Shown: positions 8,456 through 17,341 of the stretch, one piece after another
How the letters are laid out: every line of letters begins with the position of its first letter
Numbering within the stretch: the first letter of the stretch is position 1
Assembly (NCBI GenBank): GCA_047621305.1
Contig: JBLHNB010000010.1
Coordinates: 1 to 64,000 of the forward strand
Length of the DNA stretch: 64,000 bases
DNA from: Colwellia_A sp047621305
GTDB lineage: Bacteria; Pseudomonadota; Gammaproteobacteria; Enterobacterales; Alteromonadaceae
Direction: 5' to 3'
Position numbers and translations under genes: made by a program
The notes under the pieces: generated by a model
What the model was told of the DNA's origin: nothing
Databases searched by the model: none
Seen by the model: only the letters and a program-made list of their open reading frames with translations

Positions 8456-8672
8456 ATGCCTTGATGTTTTCGCGCGGCAAATACTATAGTTTATCAATTA
8501 TTTTGTCTAGTGAAGTTCATTATTAATTGCATAATAATATAAGTAAAACAAAAAACGTATTGTTGTTTTAGCGGGTATACCAAAAAAGGTGTACTTTAAT
8601 TACTAACATGCATAAAGTAACAGCTATAATAAATCCAGCTACGTCAACACTCTATAAGTTTTTACCTAAAAT
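8456..8672 (+). promoter_or_regulatory. Promoter region of RND pump-prsK operon with two inverted repeats
   Basis: No gene is seen here. Two inverted repeats stand out upstream of the adaptor gene: AAAACAA (8545-8551) with TTGTTTT (8563-8569), and GTATACC (8575-8581) with GGTGTAC (8588-8594, one mismatch). Such sites often bind TetR- or MerR-like regulators, but no regulator of those families is adjacent, so this is only a candidate operator region. Confidence 0.35.
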
Positions 8673-9668
8673 ATGAAATCATTTATTATACTTGCACAAT
8701 TATTATTGTTAACGACTTCAATTTCTAGCTCGGCGCAATCCTATGATCTGGAAGAAGTATCCGCGGCACCTTATACCGATGTCATTAAACGAACAGGTAA
8801 GCTCGATTATAAAAGAGTCTTAAATTTATCGTTTAAAAGTTCAGGTTTTTTAAAGAGATTGAATGTTGATGAAGGCGATACCTTTAAGAAAAAGCAATTG
8901 CTAGCATCGTTAGACACTGCTGAATTGAAAGCACATAAAAACTCTGCCTATGCTCAGTTATTACAAGCCAAGCGAGATGTTACTAGACTAGCCAAGCTAT
9001 TAACAAAAGGGTTAACTACAGAGCGAGAATTAGATGTAGCTGAAACAACGGTCGAAACTACACGTGCGGCTTATAAAGTGGCATTATATAATTTAGATAA
9101 AACACAAATTTTTGCCCCTTTTGCAGGTGTAGTATTAACTAGACATACTGAGTTAGGCGAACTGCAATCTCCTGGTCATGTCGTATTACAAGTCGCCGAA
9201 TTAAAAAACAATTGGGTGGTTAAAGTGGCATTAACAGGATTAGAGGTCAGCCAGGTTTCACTAGAGCAAGAAGTGCAAGTATCATTAAGTCACCTCGGCA
9301 ATGTTCGTGGTGTTATCAGTAAAATACCGGCTATTGCTAACAACACCAGTCATTTGTTTATTATTGAGGTTTTATTACCAGATGTTACTCTAAAATCAGG
9401 CATGATTGCCGGTCAACTTGCGGGCGTTATTATTGATTTTACCACGGATAATTTTGTTTATCGTTTGCCAATTGAGGCTTTAGTTGCGGTTGATGTTAAT
9501 GGTGATGCTTTAGTTATTGTGCAAACGGACAACAATGAGTTTGAACGAAAGAGTTTTAAAATCTTTCAATTAGATAATAACTTTGTTTATTTACAAGCAA
9601 GTAATGATGAGCAGCCGCTCAAAATCATTCGTAAAGGTTGGCAAAACCTTACATTAGCGGGGCAATAA
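8673..9668 (+). CDS. RND efflux periplasmic adaptor (membrane fusion) subunit
   Basis: The 331-residue protein begins with a signal peptide (about residues 1-21, ending SSSAQS). It then shows the adaptor layout: a barrel-lipoyl half motif with GFLKRLNVDEGDTFKKKQ, a helical hairpin (about residues 85-140), the second lipoyl half with FAPFAGVVLTRHTELGE, and a beta-barrel domain. Adaptors of this family join the inner-membrane RND pump to a TolC-like outer-membrane channel. The RND gene follows after five bases. No outer-membrane channel gene is present nearby, so TolC encoded elsewhere is probably used. Confidence 0.88.
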   Translation: MKSFIILAQLLLLTTSISSSAQSYDLEEVSAAPYTDVIKRTGKLDYKRVLNLSFKSSGFLKRLNVDEGDTFKKKQLLASLDTAELKAHKNSAYAQLLQAKRDVTRLAKLLTKGLTTERELDVAETTVETTRAAYKVALYNLDKTQIFAPFAGVVLTRHTELGELQSPGHVVLQVAELKNNWVVKVALTGLEVSQVSLEQEVQVSLSHLGNVRGVISKIPAIANNTSHLFIIEVLLPDVTLKSGMIAGQLAGVIIDFTTDNFVYRLPIEALVAVDVNGDALVIVQTDNNEFERKSFKIFQLDNNFVYLQASNDEQPLKIIRKGWQNLTLAGQ

Positions 9669-9673
9669 AAACT

Positions 9674-12600
9674 ATGTTTTTACCTCGTGCAGCGATTAAA
9701 AATGCTCAGTTTACCATAACGATAGTTATTTTAATGGTGCTGGTTGGCATCGTCTCATACTTTCAAATGCCTCGTTCTGAAGACCCGCAATTTGATATCC
9801 CTATTACATTAATAGAAGTTATTTATCCTGGAGCTTCACCTACCGATATAGAAACGCTAGTAGTTGACCCGTTAGAAGAAGAATTCGCTGATATAGAAAA
9901 TATCGAAAAAATAGAGTCACAGGTGAAAAACGGTGGTACACGAATTCAAGTAACATTTATCTATGGCTCTGATCCTGAAACTGCTTATGATCAAATAAAA
10001 CAAGCGGTTGCAACCGTAGAGTCTAATTTACCCGCGGGTGTACAAGATATTTTGGTATTAAAAGCTACACCAACCAGTGTTGCTATTATGCAAATTGCTT
10101 TATGGAGTGAGCCTGCGGATTATAAGTTGATGGAATTCCATGCAAAACAACTTAAAAAACGTATTGAAGCGATGGCCGCGGTGAAAAAGTCTGATGTTTG
10201 GGGATACCCGCAACAAGTGGTTGCTGTTGATCTCAATCTTGCCTTATTAAAGCATTACGGTATTTCGGTTACCGATATTAATGCGATATTGCAGCGTCGC
10301 GCTGTAAATATAACTCCGGGTTTCGTTGATGCTAATATCAGACGTTTTAATGTTAAAACCAGTGGTACGTTTCAACATCTTGATGAACTGGCTGATACCG
10401 TTGTGTTTTCAAATGAGTCATCAGTACTGCGTTTAAAAGACGTTGCAACGGTCGAATTTTCTAGTCAGGAACCTAGCTATTTAGCTTACTATGATAAAAA
10501 ACCTGTGATATTTTTAACTGTTGAGCAACGTACTGGTACAAATATTTTCGATTTAACCAACAAAATTAATGACGAAATAGCTTCTTTTAAAACAACACTT
10601 CCAGACTCAATGAAATTAGATATTCTTTTTAAACAATCTGATGGCGTTGCTAATCGTGTCGATGGTTTTTTTAAAAATCTTTGGCAAGGTTTGGTGCTGG
10701 TCGGAATTATGTCATTGTTATTCTTGGGTATACGAGAATCTATTGTGGTAATTATTGTTATTCCGTTATCTTTTCTTGTGGCGATTGGTTGGTTAGATTT
10801 TGCCGGTTTTGGTTTACAGCAAATGTCTATTGTGGGCTTAATTATTGCGCTTGGACTACTCGTTGATAATGCGATTGTTGTTACCGAGAGTATTCATCGT
10901 GAAAAGAAAAAATTTGCCAGCTTAGCTGAAGCGGCAGCATCGGGAGCAAGTCGTGTTGGTTGGGCTGTTTCAAGCGGTACAATAACCACAATGTTAGCCT
11001 TCTTACCGATGTTGATGTTATCAAGTGATACGGGTGACTTTATTCGCTCGATGCCAGTTACCGTTGTTTTAGTCTTACTTGCCTCTTTGATCATTGCGCT
11101 CACACTTACGCCATTACTGGCCAGTAAATTTCTTACCGTTAAGCCTGAAAAAATTAAAACGTTGCAACATTATGCCAATGTTTTTGCGGAAAAAGTTTAT
11201 GTTGTTGGGCTTGAGAAACTGATGCGATTTAAGCTGCTTGTTATTGTTATTGCACTGCTTAGTTTATTGGGTATGTCATCATTATTTGGTCAAGTAGGTT
11301 TGAGTTTATTCCCAAAAGCCGAAAAAGCGATGATATTACTTGATGTACAAACGCCGCCCAATTCATCTTTAGCCTATACCGACTCAGTGATGCAGGAAAT
11401 GACAAAAGTCATTGAAAATCATGAACTGGTTAAAAAAGTTGCGTTAAATGTCGGTAATGCTAATCCGCGAATTTACTACAATGAAGTACCTAAGCGTGGT
11501 GTTGTTACTTATGGGCAAGTACTGGTGATATTAAAAGAGTACGACGAAGAGAAAATTTCGCTATTGGTCTCTAAACTCAGAGCTGAATTTTCACAATGGC
11601 ATCAAGCACAAATAACGGTTAAAGAATTTACCCAAGGACCTGTAACAGATCAACCAATCACTGTACGTTTATCAAGTGAGTCATTATCTGATTTAGAAAA
11701 AGTGGCTGGTGACTTAGCGGCAAAAATGGCCTCTTTGCCTGGGATTATTAATTTAGATAATCCTATTGGTGTTGCCAATACCGAACTTGCCTTACAAATA
11801 GATTACGATAAAGCAGGCTTAAGTAATATTGATATTAATACCTTAGATAACACACTCCAGACCGTATTGTCTGGAACATATATAGGCCGATTTAATGACA
11901 GTAATGGTGAAGACTATCCAATACTTGTTCGTCGTAAAAAATCCGATCTTGAAGGGTTATCTGATATTAATATTATTAATCGTCAAGGAAAATCAATACC
12001 TTTAGATCAAATCGTAACAACTAAATTACAAAAAGGTCGAACAGATTTCTTTCATTATCAAAAGTTACGTATGGCAAAAGTTTCAGCGGATGCAGATAAG
12101 GGCTATTCGGTACAAAAATTAACTGCGCAATTAGTTGAATATTTAGATCAATATCAACTACCTGTGGGTATGTACTATGATCTAGGCGGCGAAGAAGAGT
12201 CTAGACAAAAATCTTTCGCGGGTTTGTCGCAAATAATGATCATTACCGCGGTGGGTATCTTTGCTATTTTAGTATTACAATTTAGGTCATTCTTACAGCC
12301 ATTAATCATTTTTAGTTCAATCCCTTTTGCGATGGCAGGCTCTGTAATAGGTTTATATTTGTCCGGCTTATCTTTTTCGATGATGGCATTTATAGGGCTA
12401 ATTAGTCTCTTTGGTATTGTTGTTAATAATGCGATTATTTTAATTGATACAACTAATCGTAATCTTGCTGAATGCAAAGATAAGAAAAAAGCTATTCTTG
12501 ATGCAAGCTCAACACGGTTTACACCTATTTTATTAACCACTTTAACCACTATCGGCGGTTTATTACCATTAACCTTATTTGGTGGCGGTTTGTGGCAACC

Positions 12601-12721
12601 TTTAGGTGTGGTGATTATTTCAGGATTATGTATTTCGGCAATATCAAGTTTCTTATTGGTGCCCGTATTAACGGAATTACTTACCCGTACTGACAATATT
12701 AAACATGACTTAGCAGAGTAA
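9674..12721 (+). CDS. RND family efflux pump permease (AcrB/HAE1-like)
   Basis: This is a proton-driven inner-membrane exporter of about 1015 residues with the typical double layout of one early membrane helix, a large periplasmic loop and a block of five or six helices, repeated twice. Family marks are FLPRAAIKNAQFTIT at the start, PGASPTDIETLVVDPLEEE, the GLLVDNAIVVTE helix with its charged Asp, and GIVVNNAIILIDT in the second half. I chose the ATG at 9674 because it matches the family N-terminus; an in-frame TTG at 9638 would overlap the adaptor gene by 31 bp. The substrate cannot be told. prsK starts three bases after the stop. Confidence 0.9.
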   Translation: MFLPRAAIKNAQFTITIVILMVLVGIVSYFQMPRSEDPQFDIPITLIEVIYPGASPTDIETLVVDPLEEEFADIENIEKIESQVKNGGTRIQVTFIYGSDPETAYDQIKQAVATVESNLPAGVQDILVLKATPTSVAIMQIALWSEPADYKLMEFHAKQLKKRIEAMAAVKKSDVWGYPQQVVAVDLNLALLKHYGISVTDINAILQRRAVNITPGFVDANIRRFNVKTSGTFQHLDELADTVVFSNESSVLRLKDVATVEFSSQEPSYLAYYDKKPVIFLTVEQRTGTNIFDLTNKINDEIASFKTTLPDSMKLDILFKQSDGVANRVDGFFKNLWQGLVLVGIMSLLFLGIRESIVVIIVIPLSFLVAIGWLDFAGFGLQQMSIVGLIIALGLLVDNAIVVTESIHREKKKFASLAEAAASGASRVGWAVSSGTITTMLAFLPMLMLSSDTGDFIRSMPVTVVLVLLASLIIALTLTPLLASKFLTVKPEKIKTLQHYANVFAEKVYVVGLEKLMRFKLLVIVIALLSLLGMSSLFGQVGLSLFPKAEKAMILLDVQTPPNSSLAYTDSVMQEMTKVIENHELVKKVALNVGNANPRIYYNEVPKRGVVTYGQVLVILKEYDEEKISLLVSKLRAEFSQWHQAQITVKEFTQGPVTDQPITVRLSSESLSDLEKVAGDLAAKMASLPGIINLDNPIGVANTELALQIDYDKAGLSNIDINTLDNTLQTVLSGTYIGRFNDSNGEDYPILVRRKKSDLEGLSDINIINRQGKSIPLDQIVTTKLQKGRTDFFHYQKLRMAKVSADADKGYSVQKLTAQLVEYLDQYQLPVGMYYDLGGEEESRQKSFAGLSQIMIITAVGIFAILVLQFRSFLQPLIIFSSIPFAMAGSVIGLYLSGLSFSMMAFIGLISLFGIVVNNAIILIDTTNRNLAECKDKKKAILDASSTRFTPILLTTLTTIGGLLPLTLFGGGLWQPLGVVIISGLCISAISSFLLVPVLTELLTRTDNIKHDLAE

Positions 12722-12724
12722 ACT

Positions 12725-14752
12725 ATGGATTCTATTGGATTAACTGGCTTTGTACTGGCCAGTGTCGCTTACATTGTTTTTGCTCTACTTATTTTTGCTG
12801 CACGTAATAGCTCAACTCTCGCTCGTTGGGTTTTAATATCCGCTTTTGTGACTGCCTTAGCTAATGGTGCCGCGGCTTTGCAAATAGAAATGGGTTACAG
12901 CTTGCAATGGGTGATGGTGGCTGATGGTTTTAAAATTGCCTGTTGGTCAATATGGGTTTTATTATGCAATGCCAAACATCGCTCATTTAAAGCATTATTA
13001 AATAATCACTACATCAAACAATACTTAGCTGTGTGGTCAGTTTTGATGGTTGTTTGTTGGTTGTTAACTTATCTATTTAGCTATTCATATGAATATCTAT
13101 TTCTACTTTTTATCATTCTAAATTTATGGAGCCTAGTACTGCTCGAACAGTTATATCGAAGTGCAAGTTCACAAATCCGTTGGGCTATTTGGCCCTTAGT
13201 TATTGCGATTGCTAGTATTTCACTTTTCGATTTTGTTCTTTACGCTCAAGCCACCATGGTTGATGGTATTGATTTTGACTTCTGGTTTAGTCGAGGCATT
13301 ATTTCTCTAGCGGTTGTACCATTATTATTAATCAGTACGCGACGTATCAAAAACGGTAGTGTGCGAATATTTGTTTCTCGCCACGTTGTTTTTTATAGCT
13401 CAATGCTGATGATTGCTGGCGTTTACTTATTGGTTATGGCGTTAGCTGGTTATGTCATTAATTATTTTGGAGGTGAATGGGGTAAGTTAGTTAGCGTTGG
13501 CTTTTTAATTTTAGGGGGGATTGTTCTTGTTGTATTATTAATGACAGAAACCTTACGTCGACAACTTAAAGTTTTTATTGCTAAGAATTTTTTTGCGAAC
13601 AAATATGAATATCGCGAAGAATGGCTTAACTTAATTGGCAAAATTGAAACCGGTAGCGCAGAAAACCATTACCAAATGGCAACACAAATTATGATGTCTA
13701 AGGTTGAGGCTAATTATGGCGCGATTATCAAGCAAGTCAGCAATACTCAATTTGATGTGAAATATACGCAAGGATTAGAGTTTGAAGATATATTCACGCC
13801 TCAGCTTATCCACCTGTGTCATTTTTGTAAGCGCGAAGGTTGGATTGTTGACCTTGCGGAATACATGCAAACTCCTAGTATTTATCCTGATTTATCGCTT
13901 AATCTTCTGCAATGTGAAGAAAAAAATATTTCAGTGGTAGTACCAATATTTATTGGTAAAGCTTTTTATGGCTTGTTTGTTTTAGCCGTCGATAGAAAAA
14001 TTAAAAAATTGAATTGGGAAGATAGAGATTTACTCTTTGCTATTTCAAAACAACTTGGCAATTTTGTTTCTTTGCATGAAGCGAATGATAAAATAGCTGA
14101 ATCTAAACAATTTGATGCATTTAATCGGATGTCTGCGTTTCTCGTTCATGATTTAAAAAATGTACAGGCACAGCTTGCTTTAATTATAACAAATGCTGAA
14201 AAACATCGTGATAACCCCGAATTTATTGATGATGTTTTTGAGACAATTGACTCTGCAACATCGCGTCTTGAAAAAGTCTTAACGCAACTTAGAAACAAAC
14301 AAGTGGCTCAGTCTAAGAATAAAAAAATAGAATTGTCGACGTTAATTGAAAAAGTGGTTGCTCAATGTAATGTTAGAACGCCTACCGTTGCGTTTTCAGC
14401 AATACAAACATGTACTTTAAATATCGATGATGAAACTTTATTCTCAATATTGAATCATTTAATTCAAAACGCGCAAGAAGCGACAACAAGCGCTGGTTGG
14501 GTTAAAGTAACAATGCAAGTTAAAGCCCCTGATGTCGAAATTAGCATAGTAGATAATGGCAGCGGTATGTCGTCGCAATTCATTGAAAAAAGATTGTTTA
14601 AACCTTTTGATACGACTAAAGGTAACGCGGGTATGGGCATAGGTGTTTTTGAAGCCAAACAATTTATTGAAAGTAATGCGGGTAGTATAAAAGTATCGAG
14701 TGAGGAAGGTAAAGGCACAACATTTGTTGTTAATTTACCGATACATTCATGA
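12725..14752 (+). CDS. prsK: PEP-CTERM/XrtA system sensor histidine kinase PrsK
   Basis: PrsK is the membrane sensor that works with PrsR in organisms with exosortase A and PEP-CTERM proteins. The 675-residue protein has about eight or nine membrane segments in residues 1-285, a GAF-like domain around residues 320-455, a dimerisation and phosphoacceptor segment FLVHDLKN with H475, and a HATPase domain with the N box IQNAQEA, DNGSGMS and GNAGMGIGVF. It starts three bases after the RND pump gene and is very likely in that operon. prsR is 256 bp downstream. Phosphorylation of PrsR is family knowledge, not shown here. Confidence 0.9.
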   Translation: MDSIGLTGFVLASVAYIVFALLIFAARNSSTLARWVLISAFVTALANGAAALQIEMGYSLQWVMVADGFKIACWSIWVLLCNAKHRSFKALLNNHYIKQYLAVWSVLMVVCWLLTYLFSYSYEYLFLLFIILNLWSLVLLEQLYRSASSQIRWAIWPLVIAIASISLFDFVLYAQATMVDGIDFDFWFSRGIISLAVVPLLLISTRRIKNGSVRIFVSRHVVFYSSMLMIAGVYLLVMALAGYVINYFGGEWGKLVSVGFLILGGIVLVVLLMTETLRRQLKVFIAKNFFANKYEYREEWLNLIGKIETGSAENHYQMATQIMMSKVEANYGAIIKQVSNTQFDVKYTQGLEFEDIFTPQLIHLCHFCKREGWIVDLAEYMQTPSIYPDLSLNLLQCEEKNISVVVPIFIGKAFYGLFVLAVDRKIKKLNWEDRDLLFAISKQLGNFVSLHEANDKIAESKQFDAFNRMSAFLVHDLKNVQAQLALIITNAEKHRDNPEFIDDVFETIDSATSRLEKVLTQLRNKQVAQSKNKKIELSTLIEKVVAQCNVRTPTVAFSAIQTCTLNIDDETLFSILNHLIQNAQEATTSAGWVKVTMQVKAPDVEISIVDNGSGMSSQFIEKRLFKPFDTTKGNAGMGIGVFEAKQFIESNAGSIKVSSEEGKGTTFVVNLPIHS

Positions 14753-14841
14753 TACATGAAATATAAAAATCTACATTTTGAGTTAACACGGGAATAACAC
14801 CAAGTTGTGAGACAGCTGCCTATTTTAAATGGTTAAAACGA

Positions 14842-14857
14842 ATAACACCTGTGTTAT
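14842..14857. promoter_or_regulatory. Palindrome between prsK and prsR
   Basis: ATAACAC and GTGTTAT are perfect 7-bp arms around a two-base CT spacer. A related half, GAATAACACCAAG, lies about 50 bp upstream. The 256-bp gap has no gene, and this site is a candidate operator for prsR. Confidence 0.35.
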
Positions 14858-15008
14858 AAAGTGGATATATAGCATAACAACGGATTTAATTTATCGCAGG
14901 TATTAATACACTTTTCCTTATGAAAAGTAGCTCACATACTTAATCAAATGGGTATGTCCCCATTTTTTAATAAAATAACAATAAAGATAGCTAAAGGATT
15001 TTATCTGT

Positions 15009-16358
15009 ATGGAAAAATTGTTAATTGTTGATGACGACAAAGGAATACAAAAACAACTTAAGTGGAGTTTCTCCGATTATGAAGCAATATTAGCCTCTGA
15101 CCGAGAAAGTGCGATTGCTGCTGTACGACGCTTTGAACCAAAAGTTGTAACACTTGATTTAGGTTTACCGCCTGATGAAGCAAATGCGTCTGAAGGCCTC
15201 GCAGCTTTGCAAGAAATATTAACTATTGCACCACATACTAAAGTGATTGTAATCACGGGAAATGACGATCGTACGAATGCTTTAAAAGCTATTTCAGCCG
15301 GAGCCTTTGATTTTTATCAAAAGCCAATAGAGCCAGAAGTTATTAATGTTATTGTTGCTCGTGCATACAGTGTTGCTGCAATAGAAGAAGAAAACAGAAA
15401 TATGCGCGCGGTGGCGGGTAGTGATATTGGTATCATAGGTAATAGTGAAAGCATTGACCGTTTACGTATGATGGTAAAACGTATTGCCCCTACACAAATT
15501 ACTGCTTTACTGCTCGGTGAGAGTGGCACAGGTAAAGAGGTCACCGCCAATGCAGTACATCTAGCAAGTGATCGTAAAAACAAACCTTTCATTGCAATTA
15601 ACTGTGCATCAATCCCTGAAGCTTTGTTAGAAAGTGAACTCTTTGGCTACGAAAAAGGCGCATTTACCGGGGCGCATAAAGCAACGAAAGGAAAAATTGA
15701 GTGTGCTGAAGGCGGAACGCTATTTCTTGATGAAATTGGCGATATGCCATTTAGTTTACAAGCTAAATTACTTCGATTTTTGCAGGAGAAAACCATTGAA
15801 CGTCTTGGTGGTCGTCAAGAATTAGCCGTCGATGTTCGTGTTGTTTGTGCAACCAATCAAAACCTTGAAGAAATGGTAAAACACAAAACATTTCGTGAAG
15901 ACCTTTTTTATCGAGTAAGCGAGATCACCTTAAATATTCCACCGCTTCGAGATAGAGACGAGGACGTCATTATCTTAGCCCAATACTTTCTTCAACGTTA
16001 TGCAGCAGAATATAAGAGCAATGTGAAAAGTTTTTCGGAAGATGGTTTAGGCGCAATTAAAGCACATCGTTGGCCTGGAAATATTCGCGAATTACAAAAT
16101 AAAGTGAAAAGCTCGGTGATTATGTGCACCGGTGCGCAAATTACCGCTATGGACCTTGGCTTTTTTGATCATGAAGGGACTGAATATGAATTGTCACTGA
16201 ATTTACGTGTGGTACGCGAACACGCAGAGTCATTAGCGATTAATAAAGCTTATTCACTAGCAGATAAAAATATGTCAAAGACTGCAGAATTATTGGGAAT
16301 TACTCGCCCCACTTTATATTCTTTGATAGAAAAATATGCCTTACCGCTAGTAGACTAA
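15009..16358 (+). CDS. prsR: PEP-CTERM-box sigma-54 response regulator PrsR
   Basis: The 449-residue protein has the NtrC layout. The receiver domain (residues about 4-120) has acidic D8-D10 and the likely phosphoacceptor D50 in TLDLGLP. The AAA+ sigma-54 activation domain has GESGTGKE as Walker A, the GAFTGAHK loop that contacts sigma-54 and the LFLDEIGD Walker B. The C-terminal Fis-type helix-turn-helix is MSKTAELLGITRPTLYSL. The family activates sigma-54 promoters upstream of PEP-CTERM genes. A fitting promoter lies at 34087-34102 in front of the PEP-CTERM gene of this window. Confidence 0.92.
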   Translation: MEKLLIVDDDKGIQKQLKWSFSDYEAILASDRESAIAAVRRFEPKVVTLDLGLPPDEANASEGLAALQEILTIAPHTKVIVITGNDDRTNALKAISAGAFDFYQKPIEPEVINVIVARAYSVAAIEEENRNMRAVAGSDIGIIGNSESIDRLRMMVKRIAPTQITALLLGESGTGKEVTANAVHLASDRKNKPFIAINCASIPEALLESELFGYEKGAFTGAHKATKGKIECAEGGTLFLDEIGDMPFSLQAKLLRFLQEKTIERLGGRQELAVDVRVVCATNQNLEEMVKHKTFREDLFYRVSEITLNIPPLRDRDEDVIILAQYFLQRYAAEYKSNVKSFSEDGLGAIKAHRWPGNIRELQNKVKSSVIMCTGAQITAMDLGFFDHEGTEYELSLNLRVVREHAESLAINKAYSLADKNMSKTAELLGITRPTLYSLIEKYALPLVD

Positions 16359-16503
16359 AATGTGTCTAACCACTGTGTCTTCGTAAAGAAATCACAAATT
16401 GTAACAAAAATGATAACTTTGATACATACTAGCTTTATAACTTTAACCAAGCAGAGCTTATTATAGTAAGCTCTGTTGATAATAATTTATTTAAAGGTGC
16501 CCT

Positions 16504-17229
16504 ATGGGAAATGAAACACCTAAAGTGTTGGTTGTAGATGATGATATGCGTTTACGAGCTTTACTTGAGCGTTATTTAGTAGAACAAGGGTTCGTAGTAC
16601 GTTGTGCTGCTAATTCAGAGCAAATGGATCGTTTATTAGAACGTGAAAATTTCCATTTGTTAGTTTTAGACTTAATGTTACCTGGCGAAGACGGGTTAAC
16701 CATTTGTCGTCGTTTACGTCAAAACTCAAATAACATTCCTATTGTAATGTTAACGGCCAAAGGTGATGAAGTTGACCGTATCATTGGCTTAGAACTAGGC
16801 GCAGATGATTATATGCCGAAACCTTTTAATCCTCGTGAATTATTAGCAAGAATTAAAGCGGTATTAAGACGACGTGTGCAAGAAGCACCAGGTGCGCCAA
16901 GCTTAGAAGAAAACCTAATTTCTTTTGGCGAATATCAATTAAATCTTGCTACCCGTGAAATGCAGAAAGGTGATGTTAATATGCCACTCACCAGTGGTGA
17001 ATTTGCAGTGCTTAAGGCTTTGGTGACACACCCAAGAGAGCCTCTTTCTCGTGATAAATTAATGAATTTAGCCCGTGGCAGAGATTATTCCGCACTAGAG
17101 CGTAGTATTGATGTGCAAGTATCGCGTTTACGACGAATGGTAGAAGTAGACCCAGCTAAACCTCGTTATATTCAAACCGTTTGGGGATTAGGTTATGTGT
17201 TTGTTCCTGAAGGAAAGGCAACAGCTTAA
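16504..17229 (+). CDS. ompR: Osmolarity response regulator OmpR
   Basis: The 241-residue product has a receiver domain with acidic D12-D14 and phosphoacceptor D56 (LVLDLMLPGEDG), the TAKGDEVDRI segment with switch Thr, and a C-terminal winged-helix DNA-binding domain ending in IQTVWGLGYVFVPEG. These are characteristic of OmpR. envZ lies 112 bp downstream. The usual ompR-envZ overlap or tight coupling is missing; a perfect 10-bp hairpin sits between them instead. Confidence 0.92.
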   Translation: MGNETPKVLVVDDDMRLRALLERYLVEQGFVVRCAANSEQMDRLLERENFHLLVLDLMLPGEDGLTICRRLRQNSNNIPIVMLTAKGDEVDRIIGLELGADDYMPKPFNPRELLARIKAVLRRRVQEAPGAPSLEENLISFGEYQLNLATREMQKGDVNMPLTSGEFAVLKALVTHPREPLSRDKLMNLARGRDYSALERSIDVQVSRLRRMVEVDPAKPRYIQTVWGLGYVFVPEGKATA

Positions 17230-17239
17230 TTACTAAAAA

Positions 17240-17269
17240 TGTCGCTAGTGTTTACTCATACTAGCGACA
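17240..17269 (+). terminator. Perfect hairpin between ompR and envZ
   Basis: TGTCGCTAGT (17240-17249) and ACTAGCGACA (17260-17269) are perfect 10-bp arms around a 10-base loop, 10 bp after the ompR stop. There is no T tract after the stem. It may be a partial terminator, an RNA-stability element or an operator that lowers envZ expression relative to ompR. Confidence 0.5.
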
Positions 17270-17341
17270 CCTTGTCAGTAAAACTACCCGCTCTTATTCA
17301 AGATGCCGATCACTTTATATTTTACCTACAATAGATAATCA

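Noticed and set aside
9638..9673. Upstream TTG start for the RND pump
   Set aside because: It would overlap the adaptor gene by 31 bp and add residues that do not fit the family N-terminus; the ATG at 9674 does.
12175..12696. 173-codon minus-strand frame inside the RND pump gene
   Set aside because: It is antisense to a membrane-protein coding region and its composition follows from the codons on the other strand.
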